The notes beneath the pieces were generated by a model. That model saw nothing but the letters and a program-made list of their open reading frames with translations. It made no database searches and had not been told where the DNA came from. Positions 18,309-29,114 of a stretch of DNA of 64,000 nt are shown one piece after another. This DNA is from Gammaproteobacteria bacterium (GTDB lineage: Bacteria > Pseudomonadota > Gammaproteobacteria > UBA6429 > Thiohalophilaceae), in assembly GCA_029880855.1 (NCBI GenBank), contig JAOUNS010000002.1, positions 186,001 through 250,000 of the forward strand. The letters are read 5' to 3'. A program made the translations under genes and the position numbers. Each line of letters opens with the position of its first letter. Position 1 is the stretch's first letter.

Positions 18309-20366
18309 ATGGCCACGTCAAAACGACAAATTCTCGTTACCAGCGCCCTGCCCTACGCCAACGGTTCCATACACCTGGGACACCTGGTGGAGTATATCCA
18401 GACCGATATATGGGTGCGCTTTCAAAAGATGCAAGGGCACACCTGTACCTATGTTTGCGCCGATGATGCACACGGTACGCCCATCATGCTGCGGGCACAA
18501 AACGAAGGTATTACACCGGAAGCGCTGATTAACAAGGTGGGTACCGAGCATCGCGCCGATTTTGCTGATTTTTTAATCAAGTTCGATCACTTCCACAGCA
18601 CCCACTCCGATGAAAACCGGGAGCTGGCAAGCGTGATCTACACCCGCCTGCGCGACGGCGGTTACATCAAGACCCGCACCATCCGGCAGGCCTATGATCC
18701 GGAAAAAGAGATGTTTCTGCCGGATCGCTTTATCAAGGGAACCTGCCCCAATCCAAAGTGCGGTGCCGAAGACCAATATGGTGACAACTGTGAAGTCTGC
18801 GGCGCCACCTACTCACCAACCGATTTGATTAACCCGGTCTCGGCCATCTCGGGCGCCACCCCGGTGGAAAAAGAGTCGGAGCACTATTTCTTTGATCTGG
18901 CCGCCTTCGAAACCATGTTGCGCGACTGGATCAATGAAGAGCACATGCAACCGGCCATTCGCAAGAAACTCAATGAATGGTTTGAGGCCGGCCTGCAGGA
19001 CTGGGACATCTCCCGCGATGCACCCTACTTTGGGTTTGAGATCCCCGATGCCCCCAACAAATATTTTTACGTCTGGCTGGATGCCCCGATCGGATACATG
19101 GCGAGCTTCAAGCACCTGTGCGACAAGACACCGGGACTGGACTTCGATACCTATTGGAAGAACGACAGCGATGCCGAGGTCTACCATTTCATCGGCAAGG
19201 ACATCGCTTATTTCCATACCCTGTTCTGGCCCGCCATGCTCACCGGCGCCGGTTTTCGCAAACCGAGCGCGGTCTTTTGTCATGGCTTTTTGACAGTTAA
19301 CGGCATGAAGATGTCCAAATCGCGGGGCACCTTTATCCAGGCCCGCACCTACCTGGACCATCTCAATCCCGAATACCTGCGTTATTACTTCGCCGCCAAA
19401 CTGGGCAATGGTATTGATGATCTGGATCTGAACATGGATGACTTTATGGCCCGGGTCAATGCGGATCTGGTCGGCAAGGTGGTGAACATCGCCAGTCGTT
19501 GCGCCGGGTTTATCAGCAAGCGTTTCGACGGCATGCTGGCGGATACGCTGGACAGTTTCAGCGGTGAAGAAGACCTGTTCATCAGTAACAATACCGACAG
19601 CCATTTTGTCCGGGATCAGTATGAGCAGCGCGAATTCGGCATGGCCATGCGGGCCATTACCGCCATGGCGGATCGGATTAACCAATATATTGATACCAAG
19701 CAACCCTGGGTCATCGCCAAAGAGGAAGGCCGTGATCGTGAACTGCATGTGATCTGTACCACCGGTCTCAATCTGTTCCGCCAGTTGATCTGTTACCTTA
19801 AGCCGGTGCTGCCCAAAATGGCGGCGGACTCAGAGGCATTTTTGAACATTGCCCCGCTGCAATGGGATGCGGTGAGCCGGCCCCTGTTGAATCACAAGAT
19901 CAACCCGTTCAAACCACTGATGACCCGTGTCGAGCAGGACAAGATCGATGCCATTATCGCGGCCTCACAACAGAACCTGACACCGGTCAGCAAACATACC
20001 AAACAGCAAAAGAAAGGAAGTGCCATGGAACCCATCGCCGACCAGATTGAATATGAAGACTTCGCCAAACTGGACCTGCGCATTGCCAAAATCGTCAAGG
20101 CAGAGCATGTGGAAGGCGCCGATAAATTGCTGCAACTGACCCTGGATATCGGTGGTGAAACCCGCAATGTGTTCGCCGGTATCAAGTCCGCCTATGCCCC
20201 GGAAGATCTGGAAGGCAAACTCACCGTGATGGTCGCCAATCTGGCGCCCAGAAAAATGCGCTTTGGCGTCTCGGAAGGGATGGTGCTGGCGGCCGGTCCG
20301 GGCGGCAAGGAGTTGTTTGTGCTGCACCCCGATGCGGGGGCGCAGCCGGGAATGCGCGTCAAGTAA
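18309..20366 (+). CDS. metG: Methionyl-tRNA synthetase
   Basis: 685 residues, the long dimeric form. Class I motifs: HLGH (22-25) in [17 protein letters not shown] and KMSKS (334-338). The zinc knuckle is [22 protein letters not shown]-terminal OB-fold tRNA-binding/dimerisation domain ([27 protein letters not shown] to the end) is present. It charges initiator and elongator tRNA-Met. A Lys/Gln-rich linker precedes the OB fold. Confidence 0.97.
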   Translation: MATSKRQILVTSALPYANGSIHLGHLVEYIQTDIWVRFQKMQGHTCTYVCADDAHGTPIMLRAQNEGITPEALINKVGTEHRADFADFLIKFDHFHSTHSDENRELASVIYTRLRDGGYIKTRTIRQAYDPEKEMFLPDRFIKGTCPNPKCGAEDQYGDNCEVCGATYSPTDLINPVSAISGATPVEKESEHYFFDLAAFETMLRDWINEEHMQPAIRKKLNEWFEAGLQDWDISRDAPYFGFEIPDAPNKYFYVWLDAPIGYMASFKHLCDKTPGLDFDTYWKNDSDAEVYHFIGKDIAYFHTLFWPAMLTGAGFRKPSAVFCHGFLTVNGMKMSKSRGTFIQARTYLDHLNPEYLRYYFAAKLGNGIDDLDLNMDDFMARVNADLVGKVVNIASRCAGFISKRFDGMLADTLDSFSGEEDLFISNNTDSHFVRDQYEQREFGMAMRAITAMADRINQYIDTKQPWVIAKEEGRDRELHVICTTGLNLFRQLICYLKPVLPKMAADSEAFLNIAPLQWDAVSRPLLNHKINPFKPLMTRVEQDKIDAIIAASQQNLTPVSKHTKQQKKGSAMEPIADQIEYEDFAKLDLRIAKIVKAEHVEGADKLLQLTLDIGGETRNVFAGIKSAYAPEDLEGKLTVMVANLAPRKMRFGVSEGMVLAAGPGGKELFVLHPDAGAQPGMRVK

Positions 20367-20442
20367 ATCAATCCGTCATCTGGTGTACCGGTACCGCACC
20401 AGGTGACTGATCATGATCAAACAAAGTGATAACAACAGTTTT

Positions 20443-20461
20443 ACACGGTTTATCACCGTGT
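20443..20461. other. Hairpin between metG and rsxA
   Basis: ACACGGT, loop TTATC, ACCGTGT. There is no U-run, so it is a weak terminator candidate for metG or a leader structure for rsx. A -10-like TATACT at 20480-20485 follows but lacks a -35 at proper spacing. Confidence 0.35.
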
Positions 20462-20543
20462 TGAATCATGTTACTAATATATACTACTTATATACCCAAC
20501 TGCGGCAGTTGACGGATTATCCCTGTAAACAGCAATTGAATAT

Positions 20544-21125
20544 ATGACCGATTACCTTCTCATACTCGTCAGCACCATTCTGGTGAACAACTTCGTGCTG
20601 GTGAAGTTCCTCGGCCTGTGTCCCTTCCTTGGCGTATCACGCAAACTGGAAACCGCCACCGGCATGGCCCTGGCCACTACCTTTGTTCTGACCCTGTCAT
20701 CCATTTGCAGTTATCTGGCCAATGAATACCTGCTGGCGCCGTTTGGTCTGGAGTACCTGCGGACCATCACCTTTATCCTGGTGATTGCCGCCGTGGTGCA
20801 ATTGACCGAGATGATTGTCCACAAAACCAGTCCGCTGCTCTATCAGGTACTGGGGATCTTCCTGCCGCTGATCACCACCAACTGCGCGGTACTGGGTGTG
20901 GCCCTGCTCAATGTCCAGACCAAACACGGCTTTATCGAATCGGCCCTGTACGGGTTCGGCGCCTCTATCGGCTTTTCACTGGTCTTGATCCTGTTTGCCG
21001 CCATGCGCGAACGGATCACGGTGGCCGATGTACCCGAGCCGTTCAAGGGACCGTCCATCGCTCTGGTGACCGCCGGTTTGATGTCCATGGCCTTTATGGG
21101 TTTTGCCGGACTGGTAAAGGGATAA
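20544..21125 (+). CDS. rsxA: Rnf/Rsx electron transport complex subunit A
   Basis: 193 residues with six membrane helices. The start [32 protein letters not shown] is diagnostic, as are [11 protein letters not shown] and the membrane cysteines ([16 protein letters not shown]) that bind a [2Fe-2S] cluster with RsxE. The Rnf complex couples electron transfer between NADH and ferredoxin to ion movement; in E. coli the Rsx complex also keeps SoxR reduced. First gene of rsxABCDGE-nth; rsxB follows one base after its stop. Confidence 0.96.
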   Translation: MTDYLLILVSTILVNNFVLVKFLGLCPFLGVSRKLETATGMALATTFVLTLSSICSYLANEYLLAPFGLEYLRTITFILVIAAVVQLTEMIVHKTSPLLYQVLGIFLPLITTNCAVLGVALLNVQTKHGFIESALYGFGASIGFSLVLILFAAMRERITVADVPEPFKGPSIALVTAGLMSMAFMGFAGLVKG

Positions 21126-21126
21126 C

Positions 21127-21681
21127 ATGCTGACAGCCATCGTCGTTCTGGCCCTGTTATCCATCGTATTCGGTCTGTTGCTGGGTTATGCCGCCATTCG
21201 CTTCAAGGTGGAAGGTGATCCGGTGGTGGATCAAATCGATGCCATCCTGCCGCAAACCCAATGCGGTCAATGTACCTATGCCGGTTGTCGCCCCTATGCC
21301 GAAGCCATCGCCGGTGGTGAGGCAGATATTAATCAGTGCCCGCCGGGTGGTGAGACGGTGATCCTGCAACTGGCTGATCTGCTGGGCGTCGATCCAAAAC
21401 CGTTAAACGCGGATCACGGTGTGGAAAAGGAACTGCCCACCGTGGTGGTGATCGATGAGCAGGTGTGTATCGGCTGCACCCTGTGTATTCAGGCCTGCCC
21501 GGTCGATGCCATTCTCGGCGCCGCCAAACAAATGCACACGGTAATAAAAAATGAATGTACCGGTTGCAACCTCTGTATTCCGCCCTGTCCGGTGGACTGT
21601 ATCGCCATCGTACCGCTGGAACCGGGCATCAATGAGTGGAAATGGCCGCTGCCGGATAAAGAAGCGGAGACAACACCATGA
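21127..21681 (+). CDS. rsxB: Rnf/Rsx electron transport complex subunit B (ferredoxin)
   Basis: 184 residues. One N-terminal membrane helix; then a four-cysteine cluster site (CGQCTYAGC ... NQCPPGG); then two [4Fe-4S] ferredoxin motifs, [16 protein letters not shown] and [16 protein letters not shown]. It passes electrons between ferredoxin and the membrane subunits. It overlaps rsxC by 4 bases. Confidence 0.96.
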   Translation: MLTAIVVLALLSIVFGLLLGYAAIRFKVEGDPVVDQIDAILPQTQCGQCTYAGCRPYAEAIAGGEADINQCPPGGETVILQLADLLGVDPKPLNADHGVEKELPTVVVIDEQVCIGCTLCIQACPVDAILGAAKQMHTVIKNECTGCNLCIPPCPVDCIAIVPLEPGINEWKWPLPDKEAETTP

Positions 21682-23339
21682 TGCCGATGAAATTGGGACA
21701 GTTTCATGGCGGTTTGCGCTTGCCCGGCTGCAAGGCTGACTCCATGTTGTCACCGGTCACCGCGGCGCCGATCCCGCCCCGCCTGTATGTCCCGTTGAAA
21801 CAACATATCGGCGCGGCGGCGGAACCGGTGATCAGAATCGGTGACCATGTATTGAAAGGTCAGTTACTGGCCGACAGTGACAGTCATGTCACTGCCCCGG
21901 TTCATGCGCCGACCTCCGGCACTGTTGTGGAGATTGTTGAACATACGGTGCCCCATCCATCCGGCATGACCGCACCCTGTATTGTCATTGAAACTGACGG
22001 CAAGGATGAGTGGCGCCCCAACCTGTCGGCACACAGCCAATATCATTTGCTGTCCCCCAATGAGCTGCGGCAAATTATTCGCGATGCAGGGATTGTCGGA
22101 CTGGGCGGCGCCGGTTTTCCTGCTTTCCTGAAACTTAACCCGGGTCAGGACAAACTGGTGGAAACCCTGATTCTGAATGGCGCCGAATGTGAACCTTATA
22201 TCACCTGCGATGCCATGCTGATGCAAGAACGGGCGCGGGATATTCTGGATGGTCTGCACATCATGCGTCATGCGGTACAGGCAAGACATTGCATCATCGG
22301 TATTGAAGACCACAATTCAGCGGCCATCGCGGCCATGCAAGCGGCGTTGAGCAAGGAAGAACAAAAACATATTTCCATCATTGCCATCCCGACCCGATAT
22401 CCCACCGGTGGTGAGAAACAGTTGATCAAGGTATTAACCAATAAAGAGGTCCCCTCCCACAAACTACCCATTGATATCGGCGTGGTCTGCCACAATGTGG
22501 GCACAGCATTTGCCGTTGCCGATGCGGTGTTGCGCGGCATACCGTTGATCAGCCGTTATGTGACCATTACCGGCGGCGCCATCAAGACACCGCAAAACCT
22601 GATCACCCAGTTCGGCACGCCGATGGCGTTTTTGTTAGACCACTGTGGTTTACAGCGCGACAAATTGTCACGCCTGTTGATGGGCGGACCGATGATGGGT
22701 CTGCAGATCAGCGACCTGCAAACACCGGTGATCAAAACCAGCAACTGTTTATTGGCACTGGGTCCCGGCGAAGCGGGTGATACACACCCCGAAATGCCCT
22801 GCATCCGTTGCGGTGAGTGCGCACGGGTCTGTCCGGCGCAACTGCTGCCGCAACAACTCTACTGGTGGTCGAGGGCCAGGGACTTTGACAAGGTGCAGGA
22901 CTATAACCTGTTCGACTGTATCGAATGCGGCTGTTGCGCCTGGGTCTGTCCCAGCCATATCCCGCTGGTACAATACTATCGCTTCGCCAAGACCGAGATT
23001 TGGCAGCAGGAACGTGACAAACGCAAATCGGATCATGCCCGTGATCGGCACGAATTCCGCCAACTGCGTATGGAGCGTAAAAAGCGTGAAGACGAGGAAC
23101 GCAAACGCAAGAAAAAAGAACTGCTCCAGCGTGCCAATGCCGGCAAGGATGAAACAAAAAAATCCGCCATTGATGAAGCATTGGCCCGTGTGCAGGCCAA
23201 AAAGGCCCAGCAGCAAACCGAGTCAAGAAATACCGATAACCTGACACCGGCGCAGCAAAAACAGATCGAAGCGGCAGATGCGCGACGTGCAAACCAGACG
23301 CCGGCTGACACCACAGGCGACGAAGGAAGTGAAGCATGA
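21678..23339 (+). CDS. rsxC: Rnf/Rsx electron transport complex subunit C
   Basis: 553 residues. Contains a barrel-like N terminus, a flavin/NADH-binding Rossmann domain resembling NuoF ([29 protein letters not shown]), and two [4Fe-4S] sites: [12 protein letters not shown] and [22 protein letters not shown]. The C-terminal 120 residues are a charged Lys/Arg/Glu and Gln/Ala-rich tail, shorter than in E. coli RsxC, where this tail is long and repetitive. It is the NADH-oxidising peripheral subunit. Confidence 0.95.
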   Translation: MMPMKLGQFHGGLRLPGCKADSMLSPVTAAPIPPRLYVPLKQHIGAAAEPVIRIGDHVLKGQLLADSDSHVTAPVHAPTSGTVVEIVEHTVPHPSGMTAPCIVIETDGKDEWRPNLSAHSQYHLLSPNELRQIIRDAGIVGLGGAGFPAFLKLNPGQDKLVETLILNGAECEPYITCDAMLMQERARDILDGLHIMRHAVQARHCIIGIEDHNSAAIAAMQAALSKEEQKHISIIAIPTRYPTGGEKQLIKVLTNKEVPSHKLPIDIGVVCHNVGTAFAVADAVLRGIPLISRYVTITGGAIKTPQNLITQFGTPMAFLLDHCGLQRDKLSRLLMGGPMMGLQISDLQTPVIKTSNCLLALGPGEAGDTHPEMPCIRCGECARVCPAQLLPQQLYWWSRARDFDKVQDYNLFDCIECGCCAWVCPSHIPLVQYYRFAKTEIWQQERDKRKSDHARDRHEFRQLRMERKKREDEERKRKKKELLQRANAGKDETKKSAIDEALARVQAKKAQQQTESRNTDNLTPAQQKQIEAADARRANQTPADTTGDEGSEA

Positions 23340-24367
23340 GTCTGATTATCAGTTCACCTCATCAACACCCCGCCAATTCGGTCAGCCGGGTCATGTTGAG
23401 TGTGGTCTATGCGCTGATCCCCGGCTGCATCGCCCATGTCTGGTTTTTCGGACCCGGACTGCTCGTCAATATGTCAATCGCCATCGCGGCGGCTCTGCTG
23501 ACCGAAGCCTGGATATTGCGCTTGCGCCGGCGTCCGATCAAACCGGCCCTGTATGACGGCAGTGCACTGGTGACCGCCATTCTGTTCGCCCTGACCCTGC
23601 CGCCGCTGGCGCCATGGTGGATACCTTTTGTCGGCATCGTGTTTGCCATGATCTTTGCCAAGCACCTTTACGGTGGCCTGGGACAAAATCCGTTTAACCC
23701 CGCCATGGTGGGTTATGCCATGTTGTTGATCGCCTTTCCCCAGGAGATGACCCGCTGGTCAGTGCCGCAACTGCCCGAATTGCACAGTCTTGGCTGGCTG
23801 GATGTTTTGCGTCACAGTTTTACCGGAGCCTTGCCGACCGGCACCGGTTACGATGCACTGACCATGGCGACACCACTGGATCACACAAAAACCCAAATTG
23901 CGTTGGACCAGACCGTTCAGGCCGCACACGCGTCATACAAATTCATGGGCCAAATCGCCGGTTACGGCTGGGAATGGATCAACATTCTGTTTATGTTCGG
24001 CGGTGCGTGGTTGATCGTGCGCCGTATCATCACCTGGCACATTCCTGCTGCCATGTTGTGCGGCCTGGGATTGTTTGCCCTGGTTGCTTTCCTGTCGGCA
24101 CCGGCTACACACGCCTCACCGCTGTTTCATCTGTTCTCCGGTGCGACCATGCTCGGCGCCTTTTTCATTGCCACTGATCCGGTCACGGCGGCAACAACAA
24201 CCCGCGGCAGACTGATCTATGGCGCCGGTATCGGCGTGCTGATTTATATCATTCGATATTGGGGCGGATATCCCGACGCAGTTGCCTTTTCCGTACTATT
24301 GATGAACATGGCCGTCCCTACCATTGATTACTATACGCAACCCCGCGTATTCGGACACAAGGGGTAA
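23336..24367 (+). CDS. rsxD: Rnf/Rsx electron transport complex subunit D
   Basis: 343 residues, integral membrane, about nine helices. LYGGLGQNPFNPAMVGYAMLLIAFP is the conserved NqrB/RnfD segment. GYDALTMATPLD contains the threonine (SGATT/ xDAxTxATP context) that carries covalent FMN, and GAFFIATDPVTAATTTRGRL is the second family motif. Overlaps rsxC by 4 bases. Confidence 0.95.
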   Translation: MSLIISSPHQHPANSVSRVMLSVVYALIPGCIAHVWFFGPGLLVNMSIAIAAALLTEAWILRLRRRPIKPALYDGSALVTAILFALTLPPLAPWWIPFVGIVFAMIFAKHLYGGLGQNPFNPAMVGYAMLLIAFPQEMTRWSVPQLPELHSLGWLDVLRHSFTGALPTGTGYDALTMATPLDHTKTQIALDQTVQAAHASYKFMGQIAGYGWEWINILFMFGGAWLIVRRIITWHIPAAMLCGLGLFALVAFLSAPATHASPLFHLFSGATMLGAFFIATDPVTAATTTRGRLIYGAGIGVLIYIIRYWGGYPDAVAFSVLLMNMAVPTIDYYTQPRVFGHKG

Positions 24368-24373
24368 ACGGCC

Positions 24374-25015
24374 ATGCATACACTTGCCCGTAACATGCTG
24401 ATCAGCGCTGTACTGCTGGGCCTGTTTGCCATTGGCGGCAGCGGCATGGTGGCCTGGATCTTTGCCAATACCAAACAACAAATCGCCGCCAATGAACGCG
24501 CCACCGTATTGCGCAATCTGCATCAACTGGTTCCGCCGGAAACCCATGATAACGATCTGTTTAATGACGTACTTGAAATTATCGATCCACAACTGGATAA
24601 CAGCAAAGAACCGGTCAAAGTCTGGCGCGCACGCCGGCAGGGCAAACCGGTGGCGGTGATTATCAACAGCATTGCGCCGGACGGATACAGCGGCAGCATC
24701 AAATTACTGGTCGCGATCCGCTATGACGGTACACTGGCCGGCGTACGTGTGGTACAACACCGTGAAACACCCGGACTGGGTGATGGTGTCGATCTGGAGC
24801 GTTCCAACTGGATCTTGCAATTTAACAACAAGTCACTGGGCAACCCGGTAACAGACAAATGGCGCGTAAAACGGGATGGCGGCGAGTTTGATCAAATGAC
24901 CGGCGCCACCATTACACCTCGTGCGGTGATCAAGGCGGTGCGAAATACACTGGGTTATTTTGCCACACATCGTGATAAGCTGTTTGCGACGGCAATCGGA
25001 GAGACAAAACCATGA
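24374..25015 (+). CDS. rsxG: Rnf/Rsx electron transport complex subunit G
   Basis: 213 residues. One N-terminal membrane helix and a periplasmic FMN-binding domain; [18 protein letters not shown] is the covalent FMN attachment motif (the Thr after GA-T-I). [20 protein letters not shown] is another family landmark. It overlaps rsxE by 4 bases. Confidence 0.95.
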   Translation: MHTLARNMLISAVLLGLFAIGGSGMVAWIFANTKQQIAANERATVLRNLHQLVPPETHDNDLFNDVLEIIDPQLDNSKEPVKVWRARRQGKPVAVIINSIAPDGYSGSIKLLVAIRYDGTLAGVRVVQHRETPGLGDGVDLERSNWILQFNNKSLGNPVTDKWRVKRDGGEFDQMTGATITPRAVIKAVRNTLGYFATHRDKLFATAIGETKP

Positions 25016-25695
25016 GCGAGTACAGCAAAATATTTCGCGACGGTATGTGGACCACTAATGTGGCCTTTGTGCAATTGCTGGGCCTGTGTCCCCTGCTCGC
25101 CGTCACCAATACAGTGATCAACGGACTGGGGCTGGGACTGGCCACCACATTGACGCTTATCCTGTCCAATGTCACGGTATCACTGGTGCGCAATCTGGTG
25201 CGACCGGAGATCCGCATTCCGGTTTTTGTGATCATTATTGCTTCGGTCGTCACCGCCATCGAACTGGCCATGAATGCCTGGTTCCACGACCTGTACAAGA
25301 TCCTCGGGATATTTATCCCGCTGATTGTCACCAATTGTTCCATTATTGCACGGGCCGAAGCCTTTGCCTCAAAAAACAATGTGCCGCACTCCTTTGCCGA
25401 TGGTCTGTTCATGGGCCTGGGTTTCACACTGGTGTTGATTACGCTCGGTGCAATCCGTGAGGGATTGGGCTTCGGCACCCTGTTTCGTCAGGCGCATCTC
25501 ATGTTCGGCGAAGCGGCGCGTAGCTTACAAATTACGCTGATCAGTGACTATCAGGGCTTCCTGCTGGCGATCCTGCCACCCGGCGCCTTCTTCGGCCTGG
25601 GTCTGCTCATCGCGGCAAAAAACATCATCGACAAACGCCGGGCAGCCAAAAAGCCGCTCACCGTCCCGGCTCCGGTTGCAGCAACAGCAGCGTAA
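25012..25695 (+). CDS. rsxE: Rnf/Rsx electron transport complex subunit E
   Basis: 227 residues, six membrane helices, paralogue of Rsx[28 protein letters not shown] and [18 protein letters not shown] carry the paired membrane cysteines that share a [2Fe-2S] cluster with RsxA. Last subunit gene of the operon; nth follows 19 bases later. Confidence 0.95.
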   Translation: MSEYSKIFRDGMWTTNVAFVQLLGLCPLLAVTNTVINGLGLGLATTLTLILSNVTVSLVRNLVRPEIRIPVFVIIIASVVTAIELAMNAWFHDLYKILGIFIPLIVTNCSIIARAEAFASKNNVPHSFADGLFMGLGFTLVLITLGAIREGLGFGTLFRQAHLMFGEAARSLQITLISDYQGFLLAILPPGAFFGLGLLIAAKNIIDKRRAAKKPLTVPAPVAATAA

Positions 25696-25714
25696 TTTTG
25701 CCTGAAGGGAAATA

Positions 25715-26350
25715 ATGAATAAGGAAAAACGGGCAGAAATCTTCAAGCGACTGAAGAAGAACAACCCCAACCCCACCACCGAACTCAATTACAAAACACC
25801 CTTTCAGTTGCTGATCGCGGTGATCCTCTCTGCCCAGGCCACCGACAAGGGTGTAAACAAGGCCACCGGCCCCCTGTTCAAGGATGCCGGGACAGCAGAA
25901 AAAATGTTATTTCTTGGTGAAAAGGGCCTGAAGCACTACATCAAGACAATCGGCCTGTTCAACACCAAGGCAAAGAACGTCATCAAGACCTGTGAAATTC
26001 TGGTCGAGAAATACAAAGGCAAAGTACCGGAAGATCGTGCCGCACTGGAAGCCCTGCCCGGTGTCGGTCGCAAAACCGTCAACGTGATCCTCAACACCGC
26101 CTTTGGCCATCCCACCATTGCCGTGGACACCCACATCTTCCGCGTTTCCAACCGTATTGGTCTGGCGCCGGGTAAAAATGTGGTAGAGGTGGAAAAGAAA
26201 TTACTTAAATTCACCCCGGCCGAATACAAACAGGATGCACACCACTGGCTCATCCTGCACGGTCGTTACACCTGCATCGCCAGAAAACCCCGCTGTGGTT
26301 CATGTGTGATTGAAGACTTGTGTGAGTACAAGGCCAAGATCTACGAATAA
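25715..26350 (+). CDS. nth: Endonuclease III (DNA glycosylase/AP lyase)
   Basis: 211 residues, family length. Removes oxidised pyrimidines and nicks the abasic site. Helix-hairpin-helix LEALPGVGRKTVNVILN holds the catalytic Lys, followed by AVDTHIFRVSNRIGLA with the catalytic Asp. C-terminal cysteines in CIARKPRCGSCVIEDLC bind [4Fe-4S]. It is the usual last gene of the rsx operon. Confidence 0.97.
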   Translation: MNKEKRAEIFKRLKKNNPNPTTELNYKTPFQLLIAVILSAQATDKGVNKATGPLFKDAGTAEKMLFLGEKGLKHYIKTIGLFNTKAKNVIKTCEILVEKYKGKVPEDRAALEALPGVGRKTVNVILNTAFGHPTIAVDTHIFRVSNRIGLAPGKNVVEVEKKLLKFTPAEYKQDAHHWLILHGRYTCIARKPRCGSCVIEDLCEYKAKIYE

Positions 26351-26416
26351 CGTAGTGTTGAATTTGGAATCACACCAAGCGGCGTGAGCCGCGTCTACCG
26401 CTCCCGTGTAAAGAAA

Positions 26417-26445
26417 ACAGCGACAACCATGCAGGCTGTCGCTGT
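26417..26445 (+). terminator. Candidate terminator after nth
   Basis: ACAGCGACA and TGTCGCTGT form a 9-base stem 67 bases after the nth stop, followed by the weak tail CATTTCG. A second inverted repeat (GAGAACCA 26509-26516 with TGGTTCTC 26552-26559, loop 35) lies between it and the convergent protease gene. Either could be the end of rsx-nth. Confidence 0.45.
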
Positions 26446-26596
26446 CATTTCGTCAGGTCCCTGTTGCGACATGACGGCATGGAGTCGTATAACCACTTTA
26501 GCAAGTCAGAGAACCACCGGTATCCGGACCTTGTCCTGTGTCTTTAACCGATGGTTCTCCTCTTAAACATTCCCTTGTTAAATGTTGATGTGTACA

Positions 26597-27694
26597 CTAC
26601 TGAACATATATCGGGATGTATGTCGCATTATTCCATTCTACGGCTTCGGCAATCGATCCGGTTTCATCCACCACTGCACCAATCCAGTAATTAGTATTGG
26701 GCGTCAGGTCGGAGGGGATGAGCACCCAGGTGGACGTGGTAAGTACATTGTCGCGACCCAGCGACAAAGTACGACCCGCCACACGCCGGTCACCGGTGGA
26801 AATCGTGTCGTTTGTGGAGATAAAGAAGCCGACATTGACACCGCTTTGGGTATTTGAACCATTATTTTCAAAGGTGAATTCCACCTGTACCCACTGACCA
26901 CGCGTAACACGATGACCGATTTCCCCATTGACGTTGACACTTGGCAGTACAGCACCGCTGGAGTTATAGATCACTGTCTTGGTGTGATCGCTGTATTCAC
27001 CTGAAGGACCACTGTACTTCCAGTGTACAACACCAACATCTTGCCAACCGCCGCGATCACCATACAGGTAAACAGCGCCATCACTGGCATCTTCACCGAT
27101 GTAGGCTCGTGCAGTTGATCCGTTTACATGGATATGTTCAAAGTCTGCACCCATTACATTGTATTCCGTATTGACATGATTCAGGATCAAACCATGACCA
27201 AGTTCATGGGCACCGGTGGTTTGCAGTGACCGCTTGGTTCCCTTGTAGCGAATCAAATCATTCTTTGAAGTGGAAGCTGTCCAGCGGAACGGCTCATCGT
27301 AGTTGTAAATCACATCCACTTCATTCATCCATGCGTGATAACCGAACAACCAGTAACAGGTCCATCTTTGAGAGGCAACGGCAGGCGCACCATCAATCTT
27401 TGAACCGGGCCAACCCCATATTTCCGATTGCCCATTACCGCGACCCACACCACCGGAGTCCATGGCTATGCCATAACGAAATTTTGACGGGTTACGATTA
27501 AAGGCATTTACGGTATCCCTGATACCGTTTTCCCAATAACCGGCCGGAAAACTTGTGGTATTGGCATACAGCGTCTTGCTATTGGAATCCCACTTGATCT
27601 TTTTGTCACCGCATGTTTTATAGCTGTAAGCCTGTGCCTGAGCGGTAAACAGTAAACAGAACAAAACCACGAGAATATACTTTAGGTTTTTCAT
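26597..27694 (-). CDS. Exported metzincin-type (matrixin-like) metalloprotease with CARDB-like domain
   Basis: 365 residues. Signal peptide 1-22 (ending AQA). Zinc site HELGHGLILNH: His163, Glu164, His167 and His173, followed by NVMG with Met181 as the Met-turn. The metzincin consensus is HExxHxxGxxH; here the glycine position is Ile170, which is unusual. The C-terminal part (about 250-360; VQVEFTFENNGSNTQSGV, VVDETGSIAEAVEWNN) is a beta-sandwich resembling CARDB, typical for cell-surface adhesion. Expected location is periplasmic or secreted. It follows, by 29 bases, a gene for another exported protein, probably its partner. The protease assignment is firm by motif; substrate unknown. Confidence 0.78.
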   Translation of the reverse strand: MKNLKYILVVLFCLLFTAQAQAYSYKTCGDKKIKWDSNSKTLYANTTSFPAGYWENGIRDTVNAFNRNPSKFRYGIAMDSGGVGRGNGQSEIWGWPGSKIDGAPAVASQRWTCYWLFGYHAWMNEVDVIYNYDEPFRWTASTSKNDLIRYKGTKRSLQTTGAHELGHGLILNHVNTEYNVMGADFEHIHVNGSTARAYIGEDASDGAVYLYGDRGGWQDVGVVHWKYSGPSGEYSDHTKTVIYNSSGAVLPSVNVNGEIGHRVTRGQWVQVEFTFENNGSNTQSGVNVGFFISTNDTISTGDRRVAGRTLSLGRDNVLTTSTWVLIPSDLTPNTNYWIGAVVDETGSIAEAVEWNNATYIPIYVQ

Positions 27695-27723
27695 GACTGA
27701 ACTTCCTTATCAAATTGAAAAGA

Positions 27724-28746
27724 TTAACGAGTACGTTTCATGACAGGATTGCCATCCTGCGCCCTGACTGCTTTTTCTTCATCCTGGTCTTTTTTGCTGC
27801 CGGTCAACACCAGTTTCTTGTCGACAAGCCTGCCCGGTGATTTTTTCACCGCTTTACGCAATGCCATACCGGTCTTGTGATTGGCATCCTTAAACGCAAC
27901 AGGTTTTCTGCGCGACTTGGAATGCAGGGATTTTACTGTCTTCAAAACATCTGTATGTGCGATGGCATTATTGCCAATTGCCGCTTTCAGGGAACTGCCG
28001 CTGCGTCGACCTTTGGCATTGCTGTCAGCCCCGGCATTATCGCTGATTTTACGACCGGCTACCGGCGTGCGTACCACAACAAGATTTTTTGGCTTGCCTT
28101 TTTCATATTCGGCCCTGGCGGTATTTACATCCTTGCCCATTTTTGTCAGCATGGCCTGCGCATGGGGGTTTTTCATTAACTCGTCAAAAGAGGGTGTTGG
28201 ATAACTAAAAGTTTCAAACACCTTGGCACGTTCACCGCGGGCAACAGCACTGTTTTTCACCATGCCACGGACCGGCTGCCCATGAGTGTTGTACATCTGT
28301 CCGTTGTGAATTCTGTAACGGCCATACTCACAATTCACCAATGGACAACGTTCATCTTCGCCATTGCCTTTAACAAACAACAAGTCCTTTTCACCCGGTT
28401 GAAATTGCGGGACACCACTGACGGTCATAAAACCGCCTTTGCCGTCCGCACCACCGACAAATTTCAAAACAAGCTTGTCACCGACCTTTTTATTACCGCG
28501 TATCGCCTCCTCAAGTTTGTATGTCACAACGGTATACGGTATTTCTCCTTCTTCATCTACTCCCTTTGTGACAATATAGTTAACTGTCTCAACGGAACCG
28601 ACAGCAACAACATCTGACTTTTCCGTTAACTCAACAAGATTACCTCGTTGCTCTCCCGTCACTGATGTATGGGACATTGCTGTCGTCCCATAAAAAGAAA
28701 AAAGAAAAACAACAACAGTCTGATATAGTGCGATTGATTTTTTCAT
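27724..28746 (-). CDS. Exported protein of unknown function, partner of the metzincin
   Basis: 340 residues from the ATG at 28744-28746, preceded by AAGGA; a longer reading to 28809 has no ribosome site. Signal peptide MKKSIALYQTVVVFLFSFYGTTAMS. The N-terminal half looks like a beta-rich domain (SDVVAVGSVETVNYIVTKG, YTVVTYKLEEAIRGNKKVGD, VSGVPQFQPGEKDLLFV) with two cysteines in CPLVNCEYGRYRI. The C-terminal half is lysine/arginine rich and probably disordered (RKAVKKSPGRLVDKKLVL). I recognise no named family. Being upstream of the protease on one transcript suggests an inhibitor, chaperone or substrate. Confidence 0.65.
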   Translation of the reverse strand: MKKSIALYQTVVVFLFSFYGTTAMSHTSVTGEQRGNLVELTEKSDVVAVGSVETVNYIVTKGVDEEGEIPYTVVTYKLEEAIRGNKKVGDKLVLKFVGGADGKGGFMTVSGVPQFQPGEKDLLFVKGNGEDERCPLVNCEYGRYRIHNGQMYNTHGQPVRGMVKNSAVARGERAKVFETFSYPTPSFDELMKNPHAQAMLTKMGKDVNTARAEYEKGKPKNLVVVRTPVAGRKISDNAGADSNAKGRRSGSSLKAAIGNNAIAHTDVLKTVKSLHSKSRRKPVAFKDANHKTGMALRKAVKKSPGRLVDKKLVLTGSKKDQDEEKAVRAQDGNPVMKRTR

Positions 28747-29114
28747 AAGACACGTTCCTTGCGTTGATTGGTTGATTTGCCGTTTGATTAAATACCATTT
28801 TTCAAACAAAGCAAATAGTTCAAATCAAGAACACGTAAGAATATTTTTTTTATCCGATCTATCAAAAAGATAACAAACGCATATAAAAACAGTCAGATTT
28901 TTGCCACAACATAACCTGACAGATGCTTAGACAGACATATCAATCAATATAGGTTTATAAAAAATACAAGCACTGCAGACATAATCAGTAAGTAACTGAC
29001 AACATTATGATTCGCCACAACGAAAACATGTGACAGATGAAATGGATGACAAGTGAGTTTGTAACAATATTAGTGGATGTTTAGATCATGTCGTCTGTTT
29101 TTTGGCAGAGGATA
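28747..29114. other. AT-rich intergenic region
   Basis: 368 bases with no credible ORF. It is clearly more AT-rich than the flanking core genes, with several A and T runs (for example 28843-28852). It must contain the promoter of the protease operon. A possible minus-strand promoter is TTGTTA with TAAAAA 18 bases later (within 28845-28880), but the match is loose. Confidence 0.4.

Noticed and set aside
18813-19748. Minus-strand open frame of 311 codons
   Set aside because: Antisense to metG, which has all expected motifs.
20461-20485. TTGAAT and TATACT as rsxA promoter
   Set aside because: Spacer is only 13 bases, too short for sigma70.
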